Assembly: GCF_009909205.1 (NCBI RefSeq)
Contig: NZ_JAAAPN010000006.1
Span: forward strand, 206,952 to 270,951
Length of the DNA stretch: 64,000 nt
Direction of reading: 5' to 3'
Source of the DNA: Aquabacterium fontiphilum
GTDB lineage: Bacteria; Pseudomonadota; Gammaproteobacteria; Burkholderiales; Burkholderiaceae_C
Shown here: piece after piece, positions 1-9,037 of the stretch
Numbering within the stretch: the stretch's first letter is position 1
Layout: every line of letters starts with the position of its first letter
Made by a program: the position numbers and the translations under genes
The notes under the pieces: generated by a model
Database searches by the model: none
What the model was told of the DNA's origin: nothing
Seen by the model: the letters and a program-made list of their open reading frames with translations, nothing else

Positions 1-917
1 GCGAGCTGGCCTTCTGCTTCCGCCTGGCGCGCCACCTCAAGGCGCAGCGCGAGGTGGTGCGCGGCAAACCCGAGAACTTCAACCGGCCGGATTACAGCTT
101 CAAGCTCATCGGCGCCAATGGCGAAAACACGATGAGCGATGGCGTCGAGCCCGATGGCACCGAACAGGTGGTGATCGGCACGCGTCAGCGCGGCTCGGCG
201 CTCGACCTCATCGTGGCCGAAGCCATGATTCTGGCCAACAGCACCTGGGGCGGCTGGCTGGCCGAGCTGGGCGTGCCCGGCATTTACCGCAGCCAGGCCA
301 GCCTGGCGCCCGGCATCAAGGTGCGCATGGGCACCAAGCCGCTGCCGCATGCGGGCATGGGCGTGGCGCAGTACACCTGGGCCACCTCGCCACTGCGCCG
401 TTATGTCGACCTGGTGAACCAGTGGCAGATCATCGCCTGCGCCCGTCATGGCCGCACCGCCGCGCTGGCCGCACCCTTCAAGCCCAAGGACGCTGAGCTG
501 TTTGCCGTCATCTCGAACTTCGACGCGGCCTACAGCGCCTACAACGGCTTCCAGTCCAGCATGGAGCGTTACTGGACGCTGAAGTACCTGGGCCAGCAGG
601 GCCTGAGCGAACTCGACTGCGCCGTGATGGTCAATGGCTTGGTGCGCGCCGAGACGCTGCCCCTGGTCTTCAAGGCCATCGGGGCTGACGGCCTGCCGCG
701 CCACACCCGCGTGCGCGTGCGCATCACCGGGGTCGACGAGCTGACGCTGGACGTGCATGCCAGCGTCGTCGCCCGTCTCGACGACGCCACGGCCGAGGGT
801 GAGACCGAAGGCGACGAAGACGACGCCGTGCTGGACAATGCAGGGCCCTTGACCCTGGCCATCGACGTCAACGACGCCGATGCGCCTGCCGAGGGCAACC
901 AGGCCGCTGCGGCCTGA
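1..917 (+). CDS. RNB-domain ribonuclease (RNase II/R family), 3' part
   Basis: Only the C-terminal part is present; the reading frame is open from base 3 and the gene starts before the window. The visible protein carries the end of the RNB catalytic domain, including the conserved segment around ATSPLRRYVDLVNQ (about bases 390-425), which is typical of 3'-5' hydrolytic exoribonucleases of the RNase II/R family. An S1-like stretch follows, then an acidic, low-complexity tail (EGETEGDEDD). Family knowledge: these enzymes degrade single-stranded RNA in the cytoplasm. It begins a same-strand run with the TonB-like gene, aroE and mtgA, a common order in Burkholderiales. RNase II and RNase R cannot be separated without the N-terminus. 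Confidence 0.9.
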   Translation, partial: ELAFCFRLARHLKAQREVVRGKPENFNRPDYSFKLIGANGENTMSDGVEPDGTEQVVIGTRQRGSALDLIVAEAMILANSTWGGWLAELGVPGIYRSQASLAPGIKVRMGTKPLPHAGMGVAQYTWATSPLRRYVDLVNQWQIIACARHGRTAALAAPFKPKDAELFAVISNFDAAYSAYNGFQSSMERYWTLKYLGQQGLSELDCAVMVNGLVRAETLPLVFKAIGADGLPRHTRVRVRITGVDELTLDVHASVVARLDDATAEGETEGDEDDAVLDNAGPLTLAIDVNDADAPAEGNQAAAA

Positions 918-940
918 TCCTCACTGCCTCGCCAACCAGG

Positions 941-1849
941 ATGCTGCAACGCCTTCGTTCGATCTGGAACCAGCTCAGCCTGCTGCAGGTCTGTCTGACC
1001 GTGTCGGCTGCGCTCCACATTGCGCTGTTCAGCTTCCGATTTGTCGACCCCGAGGGCTTCAACCGCACCTTCAAGGACACGCCGCTGGAGGTGATCCTGG
1101 TGAACGCCGGCAGCGAGACGCCCCCCGAGAAAGCCCAGGCCCTGGCCCAGCTGAATCTGGCGGGCGGCGGCGATGCCACCGACCAGCGGCGCGCCACCAC
1201 GCCGCTGCCGCCCAGCGCCGAAGTGGAGCTGGGCGACGCGCTGGCCGACACGGCGCGCGCCATCGAGCGCATGCAGCGCGAGCAACAGGCCTTGCTGGCG
1301 CAATTGCGTCAGGAGCTGGCGGCCCTGCCCGCGCCCGAACCCACGCCCCGCAGCGACTCCCCCGTGGCCCAGGCCGAGGAAGAGCGTCGCAAGCAACTCT
1401 CGAAGATGCTGGCCGAGATCGAACGCCGCATTCAGGAAGAGAACTCGCGCCCCAAAAAGCGCTACCTGAGCCCGGCCACGCTGCGCTCGGCCGACGCGCT
1501 GTATTACAGCCATTTCCGCAACTTGGTCGAACGGGCGGGCACCGACAACTTCCCGAGCGCCAATGGGCAGAAGCTGTATGGTGAACTGATCATGGAAGTC
1601 TGGCTGGATCGCCAGGGCCGCGTGGTCGAGGCCGTGGTCCTGCAGAGCTCGGGCAACCCGCTGCTGGACAAGCGCGCGCAGGCCATCGCCAGGAAGGCCG
1701 GGCCGTTCGGTGTCGTGCCCACCGAGGTGCTGGCCGGCCGCGACCTGTTGCTGATTTCTTCGCGCTTCCGTTTCACCCGCGAAGCCGGCATGCAGGCGCA
1801 GACCATGGCCTCGCCCACCCAGCCGGCTGCGCCATCCCAAGCCCCATGA
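941..1849 (+). CDS. TonB-like energy-transducer protein
   Basis: The 302-aa protein has a single N-terminal membrane anchor (about residues 14-32), then a long Ala/Glu/Pro-rich periplasmic region with coiled-coil-like heptads (about 95-175). A TonB C-terminal domain follows (about 205-290, with the pattern [14 protein letters not shown] and the [11 protein letters not shown] helix). This matches energy-transducer TonB family proteins, which link the inner membrane to outer-membrane receptors. No exbB/exbD genes are next to it, so the usual energising partners would have to be encoded elsewhere, or the protein may have a structural role instead. It lies 23 bp after the ribonuclease and overlaps aroE by 4 bp, which suggests cotranscription. 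Confidence 0.8.
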   Translation: MLQRLRSIWNQLSLLQVCLTVSAALHIALFSFRFVDPEGFNRTFKDTPLEVILVNAGSETPPEKAQALAQLNLAGGGDATDQRRATTPLPPSAEVELGDALADTARAIERMQREQQALLAQLRQELAALPAPEPTPRSDSPVAQAEEERRKQLSKMLAEIERRIQEENSRPKKRYLSPATLRSADALYYSHFRNLVERAGTDNFPSANGQKLYGELIMEVWLDRQGRVVEAVVLQSSGNPLLDKRAQAIARKAGPFGVVPTEVLAGRDLLLISSRFRFTREAGMQAQTMASPTQPAAPSQAP

Positions 1850-1869
1850 CTGCTGCCATGACCGCTGAC

Positions 1870-2724
1870 ATGACAGACCGTTACGCCGTGGCCGGCAACC
1901 CCGTGGCCCACAGCCGCTCGCCAGCCATCCACGCGATGTTTGCACAACAGACCCACCAGGCGGTGGACTACGGCCGGCTGCTCTGCCCGCTCGACAGCTT
2001 CACAGCCACCCTGCGCGCCTTTGCCGACGGCGGTGCCAAGGGCGCCAATGTGACGGTGCCGTTCAAGTTCGAGGCGTTTGCACTGGCCGCACGGCGCACC
2101 CCGCGCGCCGAACTGGCCCAGGCCGCCAACACGCTGCGCTTTGACGCCGAGGCCGACGGCGGCTGGCTGGCCGACAACACCGATGGCGTCGGCCTGGTGC
2201 GCGACATCACCGTCAACGCCGGCGTGCCGCTGGCAGGCCAGCGCGTGCTGCTGTTGGGCGCAGGTGGCGCCAGCGCGGGCGTACTCGGCCCGCTGATCGA
2301 GGCCCGCCCTTCGGAGGTCGTGCTGGCCAACCGCACGGTCGACAAGGCCGAAGCCATCGTGGCCCGTCACCGCCAGTGGGCGGCCGACCATGGTGTGGTG
2401 CTGCGCGCCGCTGGGCTCGATGCGCCCGGCGAAGCATTCGACGTGCTCATCAACGGCACGGCCGCCAGCCTGGCAGGTGGCGGCGTGCCCGTGGGTCCGC
2501 AAACCCTGCGCACCGGCGGTCTGGCGCTGGACATGATGTATGGCCCGGCCGCTCGGCCCTTCCTGGACTGGGCCCGCGCCCACGGGGCCCAGGCGCGTGA
2601 TGGCCTGGGCATGCTGGTCGAACAGGCCGCCGAGAGCTTCGCGCTGTGGCGCGGCGTGCGCCCCGACACGGCTCCGGTGCTGGCCGCGCTGCGCGCCGAG
2701 GTCGACGCCGCGCAGGCGCATTGA
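1870..2724 (+). CDS. aroE: shikimate dehydrogenase
   Basis: Shikimate dehydrogenase reduces 3-dehydroshikimate to shikimate with NADPH in aromatic amino-acid synthesis. The start at 1870 gives the canonical N-terminus [18 protein letters not shown]; two in-frame ATGs upstream (1846, 1858) would add up to 8 residues and overlap the preceding gene. Substrate-binding motifs are clear: SRSP near residue 15, GANVTVPFK with the catalytic lysine, and ADNTDG with the catalytic aspartate. They are followed by the nucleotide-binding loop GAGGASAG. Length (284 aa) is normal. Two base pairs separate it from mtgA. Confidence 0.96.
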   Translation: MTDRYAVAGNPVAHSRSPAIHAMFAQQTHQAVDYGRLLCPLDSFTATLRAFADGGAKGANVTVPFKFEAFALAARRTPRAELAQAANTLRFDAEADGGWLADNTDGVGLVRDITVNAGVPLAGQRVLLLGAGGASAGVLGPLIEARPSEVVLANRTVDKAEAIVARHRQWAADHGVVLRAAGLDAPGEAFDVLINGTAASLAGGGVPVGPQTLRTGGLALDMMYGPAARPFLDWARAHGAQARDGLGMLVEQAAESFALWRGVRPDTAPVLAALRAEVDAAQAH

Positions 2725-2726
2725 CG

Positions 2727-3527
2727 ATGCTGCTCACAATCTGGCGGATCACCGTGCTGCTGCTGCTCAGTGGTCTGAGCCTGCAGTTGTTCTTTGCCGC
2801 GCGCATCGCGCTGATGAACGTGCTCGACCCAAGCTCTACCAGCTTTCAGCGCAGCGAATTCGTGCGCATCCTGGTGGCCAATGGACGGGTGCCCTGGAGC
2901 CAGCAATGGGTTCCAGGTAGCGAGATCAACAACAGCCTGCGCCGTGCCGTGATCGCCTCGGAAGACGCCAACTTTGTCGATCACAACGGCGTGGAGTGGG
3001 ATGCGCTGGAGAATGCCTGGCGCAAGAACATGGCCGCCAAAGCCCGGGCAGAGAAACGACAAGCTGAAGCGCTGGCACGCCACCAGCGTGCCGTGGAACG
3101 GGCCCGCAAGCGCGGCCGCCCGGAGCCGCCACCGCCGGATCTCGCGCAAGCCAACGCCAAGGTGATCGGCGGCTCGACCATCACGCAGCAACTGGCCAAG
3201 AACCTGTTCCTCAGCAGCGAGCGCAACTTCCTGCGCAAGGGCCAGGAGTTCGCCATCACCTTCATGCTCGAAGGCCTGTTGACCAAGGACCGCATCCTCG
3301 ACATCTACCTCAACAACGTCGAGTGGGGCGAAGGCGTATTCGGGGCGCAGGCGGCGGCGCGCCACTACTTCCGCGTCGATGCGGCCCGGTTGAACAACAT
3401 GCAGGCGGCCCGGCTGGCGGTGATGCTACCCGCGCCCAAGCGCTTCGAGCAGTCGCCACGGTCACCTTACCTCAACGGGCGCGCGGCCACGATTGCGGCG
3501 CGGATGGGCGCGGTCGAGCTGCCGTGA
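2727..3527 (+). CDS. mtgA: monofunctional peptidoglycan glycosyltransferase
   Basis: The 266-aa protein has an N-terminal membrane anchor (about residues 5-28) and a family-51 glycosyltransferase domain, which polymerises lipid II into glycan strands in the periplasm. The motif IASEDANF holds the catalytic Glu (about residue 79). GGSTITQQLAKNLFLS (about 148-163) and the block RILDIYLNNVEWGEGVFG (about 189-206) are diagnostic. The start at 2727 is used because it removes an Arg-rich leader and directly follows the aroE stop. An unusual basic insertion of about 45 residues (100-145) separates the first two motifs. Confidence 0.95.
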   Translation: MLLTIWRITVLLLLSGLSLQLFFAARIALMNVLDPSSTSFQRSEFVRILVANGRVPWSQQWVPGSEINNSLRRAVIASEDANFVDHNGVEWDALENAWRKNMAAKARAEKRQAEALARHQRAVERARKRGRPEPPPPDLAQANAKVIGGSTITQQLAKNLFLSSERNFLRKGQEFAITFMLEGLLTKDRILDIYLNNVEWGEGVFGAQAAARHYFRVDAARLNNMQAARLAVMLPAPKRFEQSPRSPYLNGRAATIAARMGAVELP

Positions 3528-3569
3528 CTTGCTCCGCCTGACGCAGCCCGTGATCTGGGCTCAAACTGC

Positions 3570-3740
3570 TCAGGCTGCTTCAGCGACGGGCTCGAAGTCG
3601 ACCTTGTCGCGCACCGCGCACCCGGGGCAGGCCCAGTCATCTGGGATCTGCTGCCACAGGGTGCCGGCAGGAAAGCCTTCGTGAGGCTCGCCCACCGCTT
3701 CGTCGTACACGTGATCGCAGTTGGGACAGCGGTATTTCAT
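3570..3740 (-). CDS. rubredoxin (AlkG type)
   Basis: This 56-aa iron protein was read directly on the minus strand. Two Cys-x-x-Cys knuckles, CPNC near residue 5 and CPGC near residue 38, bind a single Fe. The flanking signature HVYDEA, EGFPAGT and IPDDWACP is that of rubredoxins that pass electrons to alkane hydroxylase. A good Shine-Dalgarno sequence (GAGGAGA) lies about 6 nt before the ATG. It is the gene immediately downstream of alkB on the same strand, 50 bp apart, so it is the likely electron donor of that enzyme. No rubredoxin reductase is in the window. Confidence 0.95.
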   Translation of the reverse strand: MKYRCPNCDHVYDEAVGEPHEGFPAGTLWQQIPDDWACPGCAVRDKVDFEPVAEAA

Positions 3741-3790
3741 GATACGTCTCCTCGGTACCGTCTCATCAGGTGATCACGGCGCGGGCCGAC

Positions 3791-4984
3791 TCAGGCCCGG
3801 CCCTCGCGCACATCCGCGGCAAAGGCGGCGTACTTCTGCATCAGCGCCTCACGCTTGCCCGGGGCGTACTGGATGCGGGTCATGTCGCCCTTGTAGTGGC
3901 GGATCACACGCTTGTTCATCATCGCAAACCACAGCGGCGACAGATAGGCGACGGTGATCATGCCGGCGTAGCCAGAGGGCAGTTGCGGGCTGTCTTCGAA
4001 GTGGCGCAGGGCCTGGTACTTGCGGGTGGGGTTGGCGTGGTGGTCGCTGTGGCGCTGCAGGTGGTACAGGAACAGATTGGTCACAATGTGGTTGCTGTTC
4101 CACGAGTGCTCGGGCATGCAACGCTCATAGCGGCCGTCGGCGTTCTTGCGGCGCAGCAGGCCATAGTGCTCCAGGTAGTTCACCACTTCGAGCAGCGAGA
4201 AGCCATAGATGGCCTGGATGACCAGGAAGGGCAGCGCAGCCCAGCCAAAGGCAGCCAGCAGCACGGCGAACAACACGACCGACATCGCCCACGACTGAAG
4301 GTTTTCGTTCTCCCAGCTCCAGGCCGATTTGCCCAGGCGCTTGAGGCGCTCGGCTTCCAGGTGCCACGCCGAGCGGACACTGCCGATCACCGTGCGGGGC
4401 AGGAAAGCCCAGAACGACTCGCCAAAGCGAGAGGTGGCGGGATCCTCCGGCGTGGCCACGTTCTTGTGGTGGCCGCGGTTGTGCTCGACATAGAAGTGGC
4501 CGTAGAAGGTGGGTGCCAGCGAGATGCGGGCCAGCCAGCGCTCAAGCTTGGGCTTCTTGTGACCCAGTTCGTGTGCCGTATTGATGGCCACCCCGTTGAC
4601 CATGCCCACGCTGAGCGCCAGGCCGATCAGGTGGTACCAGGGCAGGTCGGCCGTCACGGCCAGATAGGCCCCCAGCGCCGTCACAGCGATCTGCAGCGGC
4701 ACGAAGGCATACAGCACCCAGCTGTAGTAGCGATCGTCTTCGAGCGCCTGAAGCGCACCTTCGGGCGGATTGGCCGTGTCTTCACCGAAGACCCAGTCCA
4801 GCGTCGGCAGGATCACGTGTACGAGGGCCACGACAAACCACAGCGTCCAGACGGCCTGGGTCTGCCAGAAGCCCACCAGCATGCCGATGCCGATGAGCGG
4901 CACCGCGGGGCCAAAGAGCCACAGATAACGTTTGGGATCGGTCCACCGCTGGGCGGACGCGGAGGTGAGGCTGGCGTTTGACAT
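3791..4984 (-). CDS. alkB: alkane 1-monooxygenase
   Basis: AlkB is the integral-membrane di-iron enzyme that hydroxylates the terminal carbon of n-alkanes using O2 and electrons from rubredoxin. The 397-aa protein has paired hydrophobic hairpins (about residues 21-65, 90-135 and 234-262). It also has the full set of histidine motifs: HELGHK (138-143), EHNRGHHK (168-174), NYLEHYGL (269-276) and LQRHSDHH (309-316). The start at 4984 is preceded by AGGAG at good spacing and gives the normal family length. It forms an operon with the rubredoxin gene. A divergent AraC-type gene begins about 210 bp away and is the obvious candidate regulator. Confidence 0.97.
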   Translation of the reverse strand: MSNASLTSASAQRWTDPKRYLWLFGPAVPLIGIGMLVGFWQTQAVWTLWFVVALVHVILPTLDWVFGEDTANPPEGALQALEDDRYYSWVLYAFVPLQIAVTALGAYLAVTADLPWYHLIGLALSVGMVNGVAINTAHELGHKKPKLERWLARISLAPTFYGHFYVEHNRGHHKNVATPEDPATSRFGESFWAFLPRTVIGSVRSAWHLEAERLKRLGKSAWSWENENLQSWAMSVVLFAVLLAAFGWAALPFLVIQAIYGFSLLEVVNYLEHYGLLRRKNADGRYERCMPEHSWNSNHIVTNLFLYHLQRHSDHHANPTRKYQALRHFEDSPQLPSGYAGMITVAYLSPLWFAMMNKRVIRHYKGDMTRIQYAPGKREALMQKYAAFAADVREGRA

Positions 4985-5064
4985 GTTGGTCTTGCTCCTG
5001 ATCAATGGCGCCAGTGTGCGGACGCACCGCCCGCGCCGGAAGCCGCGCGCAACCGACTGACTAT

Positions 5065-5088
5065 CGCGATCCGCCGGGCCGCGATCCG
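5065..5088. promoter_or_regulatory. direct repeat in alkB-araC intergenic region
   Basis: The nonamer CGCGATCCG occurs twice in the same orientation (5065-5073 and 5080-5088), 15 bp apart. It lies about 80-105 bp upstream of alkB and about 110-130 bp upstream of the AraC-type gene. Direct repeats with this kind of spacing are typical of AraC-family binding sites. That role is an inference; no clear -35/-10 pair was recognised nearby. Confidence 0.3.
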
Positions 5089-5196
5089 GGCTAACCCGAG
5101 GTCCGTCAAACCTGTCACGGATCCGGCGTTTCGCACCAGCTCTCCGGCTTTCTGCCGGGTGCACAAGGCTGGCCTTGCGTGGCATGCTGCGGCAAC

Positions 5197-6210
5197 ATGG
5201 ACACCCTCAGCCTGATCTTGGACGACATGCACTTCGACGGCGTGGTCTTCGCCTCGACATGCAACACGGCCCCATGGGCCTGGTCACTGGCCACGCCGGG
5301 GTTGGCCAGCTTCCACATGATCACCAGCGGTCAGGCCTGGCTGATGCGCGACGATGCCGAGCCAGTGCTGATCCAGACGGGCGACCTGGTGGTGCTGCCG
5401 GCCGGCACGCCCCACCGCATTCAGGACAAGCCTCAGTCGCTGGCCACAGCGGACGACCTGCTGCCAATGATGACGCAGTTCGAACTGGCGCCCAGCGCCC
5501 GGGGCGGCGGTGGCCAGGCCTGTCACCTGATCAGCGGCCATGCCCGTTTCGACAAGGTCATGGCAGCCCCGCTGGTGGCCGCCCTGCCCCCCTTGATGCA
5601 CGTGCGCGGCCTGGGCGAAGCGCCCCCGCTGTGGCTGGCCATCGGGCTGCAGTTTCTGGCGCAAGAGGTGGCCGCACCGCGGCCGGCCCAGCAGGCCATC
5701 ATCAACCGGCTCGGCGACATCCTGTTCATGGAGTGCATCCGCGACCATGTGGAATCACTGCCGGCAGGCTCGGGCAACTGGTTGGCTGCGCTCAAGGACC
5801 GGGCCCTGTCATCCGCGCTGGCGCAGATGCACCGCGACCCGCGACGGGCCTGGACGGTGCCCGAACTGGCCCAGCACGCATGCCTGTCACGCTCGGCGTT
5901 TGCCGATCGCTTCACGCAGGCCTTGGGCGAACCGCCGCTGACCTACCTGACACGCCACCGCATGCGCCTGGCTGCGCGGCATCTGATGAGTTCCGGCCTG
6001 CCTGTGGCGCGAATTGCCGATCAGGTGGGTTATGCGTCGGAGGCGGCCTTCAGTCAGGCGTTCAAACGAGCCTACGGTGTCTCGCCTTCGAGCTGGCGTC
6101 ATCAACAGACCCAATCAGCCCAAGTGGCCAGCAATGGCCCGTTGGCGGGCGACGCCTCGCCCGATGAGGTCAGGACGCCGGTCAGCGGTCTGGTGCGCGC
6201 GATGGCGTGA
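5197..6210 (+). CDS. AraC-family transcriptional regulator
   Basis: The protein is about 337 aa. The N-terminal half looks like the cupin-type effector domain of AraC proteins (residues about 35-85, with QTGDLVVLPAGTPHRI). The C-terminus is a double helix-turn-helix DNA-binding domain (about 215-305) with the signature IADQVGYASEAAFSQAFKRAYGVSPSSWR. A start 6 codons earlier (5179) is also possible. It is divergent from alkB-rubredoxin across a 212-bp spacer. By analogy with AlkS/AraC-regulated alkane genes it probably activates that operon, but the effector is unknown. Confidence 0.9.
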   Translation: MDTLSLILDDMHFDGVVFASTCNTAPWAWSLATPGLASFHMITSGQAWLMRDDAEPVLIQTGDLVVLPAGTPHRIQDKPQSLATADDLLPMMTQFELAPSARGGGGQACHLISGHARFDKVMAAPLVAALPPLMHVRGLGEAPPLWLAIGLQFLAQEVAAPRPAQQAIINRLGDILFMECIRDHVESLPAGSGNWLAALKDRALSSALAQMHRDPRRAWTVPELAQHACLSRSAFADRFTQALGEPPLTYLTRHRMRLAARHLMSSGLPVARIADQVGYASEAAFSQAFKRAYGVSPSSWRHQQTQSAQVASNGPLAGDASPDEVRTPVSGLVRAMA

Positions 6211-6231
6211 CGCCGCGCGCGCTGAGGCGGA

Positions 6232-7752
6232 TCACCGCCGGGCCGTGCCCGTGCCGCCCAACAGGGCCGCAACCTTGCGCTTGGGCTTGATGAAGCGCGA
6301 CAGCCCGCCGCCGGCGCCTGCTGCGGCCGTGGTGGCAGCTGAGGCTTCCTTTTGCTCCCAGGCCGGATCGGCCGACAGGTCGGGCTCGTAAGGCTGGTCG
6401 AACAAGGGATCGGCCGGCACCGAGCGGCGAACAGGCGGGCGCGTAGCCTCGCGCGCGGGGCGCGCATCGTCGCTGTGACGCTCGCGGCGGTAGCTTTCGC
6501 GACCACCACCGGCTTCGCTGCGGCCACCGCGCGACTCGCCACGGCCGAAGCGGCCCTCCAGCGCGAAGGTCTCGACGTCGGGGGTCTTCTTGATGAGCTT
6601 TTCGATGTCGGCCATCAGCCTCGCATCGGCGCCCGTGACGAGCGAAACCGCCAGACCCGACGCGCCGGCCCGGCCCGTGCGGCCGATGCGGTGCACATAG
6701 TCTTCAGCGTTGAACGGGATGTCATAGTTGAACACCGCCGGCAGCGCCGCGATGTCGATGCCGCGCGCGGCCACGTCGGTGGCCACCAGCAGGTCCATCT
6801 CGCCAGCCTTGAAAGCGGCCAGGGCCTTGAGGCGCTCGTCTTGGGATTTGTCGCCGTGCAGGGCGGCCGTTCTCAGGCCGTCCCGCTCAAAGGCACGGGC
6901 CAGGCGGCTGGCACCCAGCTTGGAATTCACGAACACGATGCACTGACGGATCTCGCGGTCGCGGATGATCTGACGGATCACCGCACGCTTGTCGTCTTCG
7001 TCGACCTTGTAGAAGCGCTGCTCGACGTTGGTGGCGGTCTGGTTCGGGCGGGCCACCTCGACCAGCACCGGGTCTTGCAGGTAGCTTTGCGCCAGCTTCT
7101 TGATCTCGGGCGAGAACGTGGCCGAGAACAGCAGGGTCTGACGGGTCTTGGGCAGATAGCTGAGGATGCGCTGCAGATCCGGCAGGAAGCCGATGTCAAG
7201 CATGCGATCGGCCTCGTCGAGCACCACGTACTCGACCTGCGACAGGTTGCAGTTCTTGGCCTCAATGTGGTCGATCAGGCGGCCCGGGGTGGCAATCAGC
7301 ACCTCGACGCCGGCTTTGAGCTCGACCGTCTGCTCTTTCATGTTCATGCCGCCAAACACCACGGCCGAACGCAGGTTGGACTTGCTGGCGTAGGTCTTGA
7401 CGTTGTCGGCCACCTGGATGGCCAGTTCGCGCGTGGGGGCCAGCACGATGGCACGCACCGGGTGGCGCGCCGGCGACATGCTGGCGTTCTCGTGCTTCAT
7501 CATCTTCTGAAGCAGCGGGATGGAAAAGGCGGCCGTCTTGCCCGTGCCCGTTTGCGCGGCGCCCATGACGTCGCGCCCGGCCAGAACCAGGGGAATCGCC
7601 TTGGCCTGGATGGGCGTCATCGTCGGGTAGGCGATGGCCGCGAGGATCTTGGGATCCAGCGGCAAGGTGTCGAAACGCGCGGGGGCTTCGGGCGCCGGGG
7701 CCACATCGGCGCCGGCTGCGGCATCAGCCGCCAGAGAGATCGGATCGTTCAT
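6232..7752 (-). CDS. DEAD-box ATP-dependent RNA helicase (RhlE-like)
   Basis: The 506-aa cytoplasmic helicase has all the core motifs in order: a Q motif (IAYPTMTPIQAKAIP), Walker A AQTGTGKT, PTRELA, VLDEADRMLD, SAT and HRIGRTGR. The core is followed by a basic/Gly/Arg-rich tail of about 110 residues (after about residue 395), as in RhlE-type helicases involved in RNA decay and ribosome assembly. The start at 7752 is preceded by GGAGG. A 70-bp spacer separates it from the upstream kinase gene. The precise subfamily (RhlE or another) is not certain. Confidence 0.92.
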   Translation of the reverse strand: MNDPISLAADAAAGADVAPAPEAPARFDTLPLDPKILAAIAYPTMTPIQAKAIPLVLAGRDVMGAAQTGTGKTAAFSIPLLQKMMKHENASMSPARHPVRAIVLAPTRELAIQVADNVKTYASKSNLRSAVVFGGMNMKEQTVELKAGVEVLIATPGRLIDHIEAKNCNLSQVEYVVLDEADRMLDIGFLPDLQRILSYLPKTRQTLLFSATFSPEIKKLAQSYLQDPVLVEVARPNQTATNVEQRFYKVDEDDKRAVIRQIIRDREIRQCIVFVNSKLGASRLARAFERDGLRTAALHGDKSQDERLKALAAFKAGEMDLLVATDVAARGIDIAALPAVFNYDIPFNAEDYVHRIGRTGRAGASGLAVSLVTGADARLMADIEKLIKKTPDVETFALEGRFGRGESRGGRSEAGGGRESYRRERHSDDARPAREATRPPVRRSVPADPLFDQPYEPDLSADPAWEQKEASAATTAAAGAGGGLSRFIKPKRKVAALLGGTGTARR

Positions 7753-7822
7753 TAGAGCCGCATTATCCTCCGGTTGCTGCTTTTTTGCGCAAAATCCGTC
7801 GCCGCCCCTCGTTGATGCGGGC

Positions 7823-8950
7823 TCAGAACGTGTATCCGACCTGGGTCTGCACCCCGCCGTGGGCCGCCTCGGCCGCCTCCAGCAGGCGCGCAAGCGGGCC
7901 CAGCCCCTGGTAGCGGCTGGCCACGCGATGGGCGTAGGTCCACACGCGGGGGATGTCGTCCAGGTACTGCCGCTTGCCGTCGCGCAGCGCCAGGCGGGCA
8001 AAAATGCCCAGCACCTTCAGGTGGCGCTGCAGACCCATCCACTCGAAGTCGCGCCAGAAATCCCCGAAATCGTCGGCCACGGGCAGGCCAGCCTTGCGCG
8101 CCTTCTCCCAAAACCGCACGGCGTAGTCGATCTGCACGTCTTCGTCCCACATCACGTAGGCGTCGCGCAGCAGCGAGACCAGGTCATAGGTGACCGGTCC
8201 GTACACCGCGTCCTGGAAGTCGATCACGCCCGGGCGGGCCGCCGGGTCGGCCGGGTCGGCCATCAGGTTGCGTGAGTGGTAGTCACGGTGCACCAGCACG
8301 CGCGGCTGCGCCAGCACCTGCGCCTTGATCAGCCCGAAGGTCTGCACCAGCATCTTCTGGGCAGGCTCATCCAGCGTGAGGCCGCGCAACTGGGTCAGGT
8401 ACCACTGGGGCAGCAGGTCCAATTCGCGCTGCAGCAACGCGTCGTCGTACGGCGGCAGCCCCGCGCCGTCCACCTGCTGGATGCGCACCAGTTCATCCAG
8501 CGCCGCCAGGTAACGCGCCCGATTGCCGGCGTCGTGCGGCTGATCGGGCAGCAAGGTGGACAGCAGCGTGCGCGTGCCCAGATCGGACAGCAGCATGAAG
8601 CCCTGGGCCTCGTCCCATTCCAGGATCTCGGGGACGGCGACGCCACCTTGCGCCAGCAGCTGGCCAACGGCCACGAAGGGCCGGCAATCCTCTTTGTCGG
8701 GCGGGGCGTCCATGATGATGAGCGAGCCGGTGACGGACTGCACCCGAAAGTAGCGGCGGAAGCTGGCGTCGGCGCTGGCTGACGTAACGGTGTCGGGCTG
8801 CAGGCCATGGCGGGCGCTCAGGCCGGCCAACCAGGCAGCAAAGGCCTCGCGTCGAGCCGGATCGGCCCAGGTGATGGCGGCGCCGGCCGCGGCAGCAGCA
8901 GGGGCGGAAGCAGAAGGAGCGAAATCGGCCACGTTGTGCGGGAGGGACAT
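7823..8950 (-). CDS. amgK: AmgK-like anomeric sugar kinase (aminoglycoside phosphotransferase fold)
   Basis: The 375-aa protein has the APH/choline-kinase fold. It shows the catalytic loop VLVHRDYHSRN and the metal-binding motif GVIDFQDAVYG. Proteins of this type beside lptD are usually AmgK, the N-acetylmuramate/N-acetylglucosamine 1-kinase of the peptidoglycan salvage route that bypasses de novo UDP-MurNAc synthesis. Divergence from lptD, as here, is the classical context. The usual partner murU (uridylyltransferase) is not downstream; a helicase gene is there instead. The start at 8950 lacks a clear Shine-Dalgarno, so the first residues are uncertain. The assignment to AmgK rests on fold and context. 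Confidence 0.8.
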   Translation of the reverse strand: MSLPHNVADFAPSASAPAAAAAGAAITWADPARREAFAAWLAGLSARHGLQPDTVTSASADASFRRYFRVQSVTGSLIIMDAPPDKEDCRPFVAVGQLLAQGGVAVPEILEWDEAQGFMLLSDLGTRTLLSTLLPDQPHDAGNRARYLAALDELVRIQQVDGAGLPPYDDALLQRELDLLPQWYLTQLRGLTLDEPAQKMLVQTFGLIKAQVLAQPRVLVHRDYHSRNLMADPADPAARPGVIDFQDAVYGPVTYDLVSLLRDAYVMWDEDVQIDYAVRFWEKARKAGLPVADDFGDFWRDFEWMGLQRHLKVLGIFARLALRDGKRQYLDDIPRVWTYAHRVASRYQGLGPLARLLEAAEAAHGGVQTQVGYTF

Positions 8951-9037
8951 GGAATAATGCGCCGATTTTAGGCACGGTCGGCTGGCGCAGGCCGGCCCTG
9001 GGACGCCCGTCCGTGCAGCGGGCCCCTGAATTTGTGA

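Noticed and set aside
3545..3561. AGCCC/GGGCT hairpin between mtgA and the rubredoxin gene
   Set aside because: Only 5 bp and no T-run on either strand; not enough to call a terminator.
8965..8970. TAAAAT as a -10 box for amgK
   Set aside because: It would leave almost no leader before the start codon and there is no -35 match.
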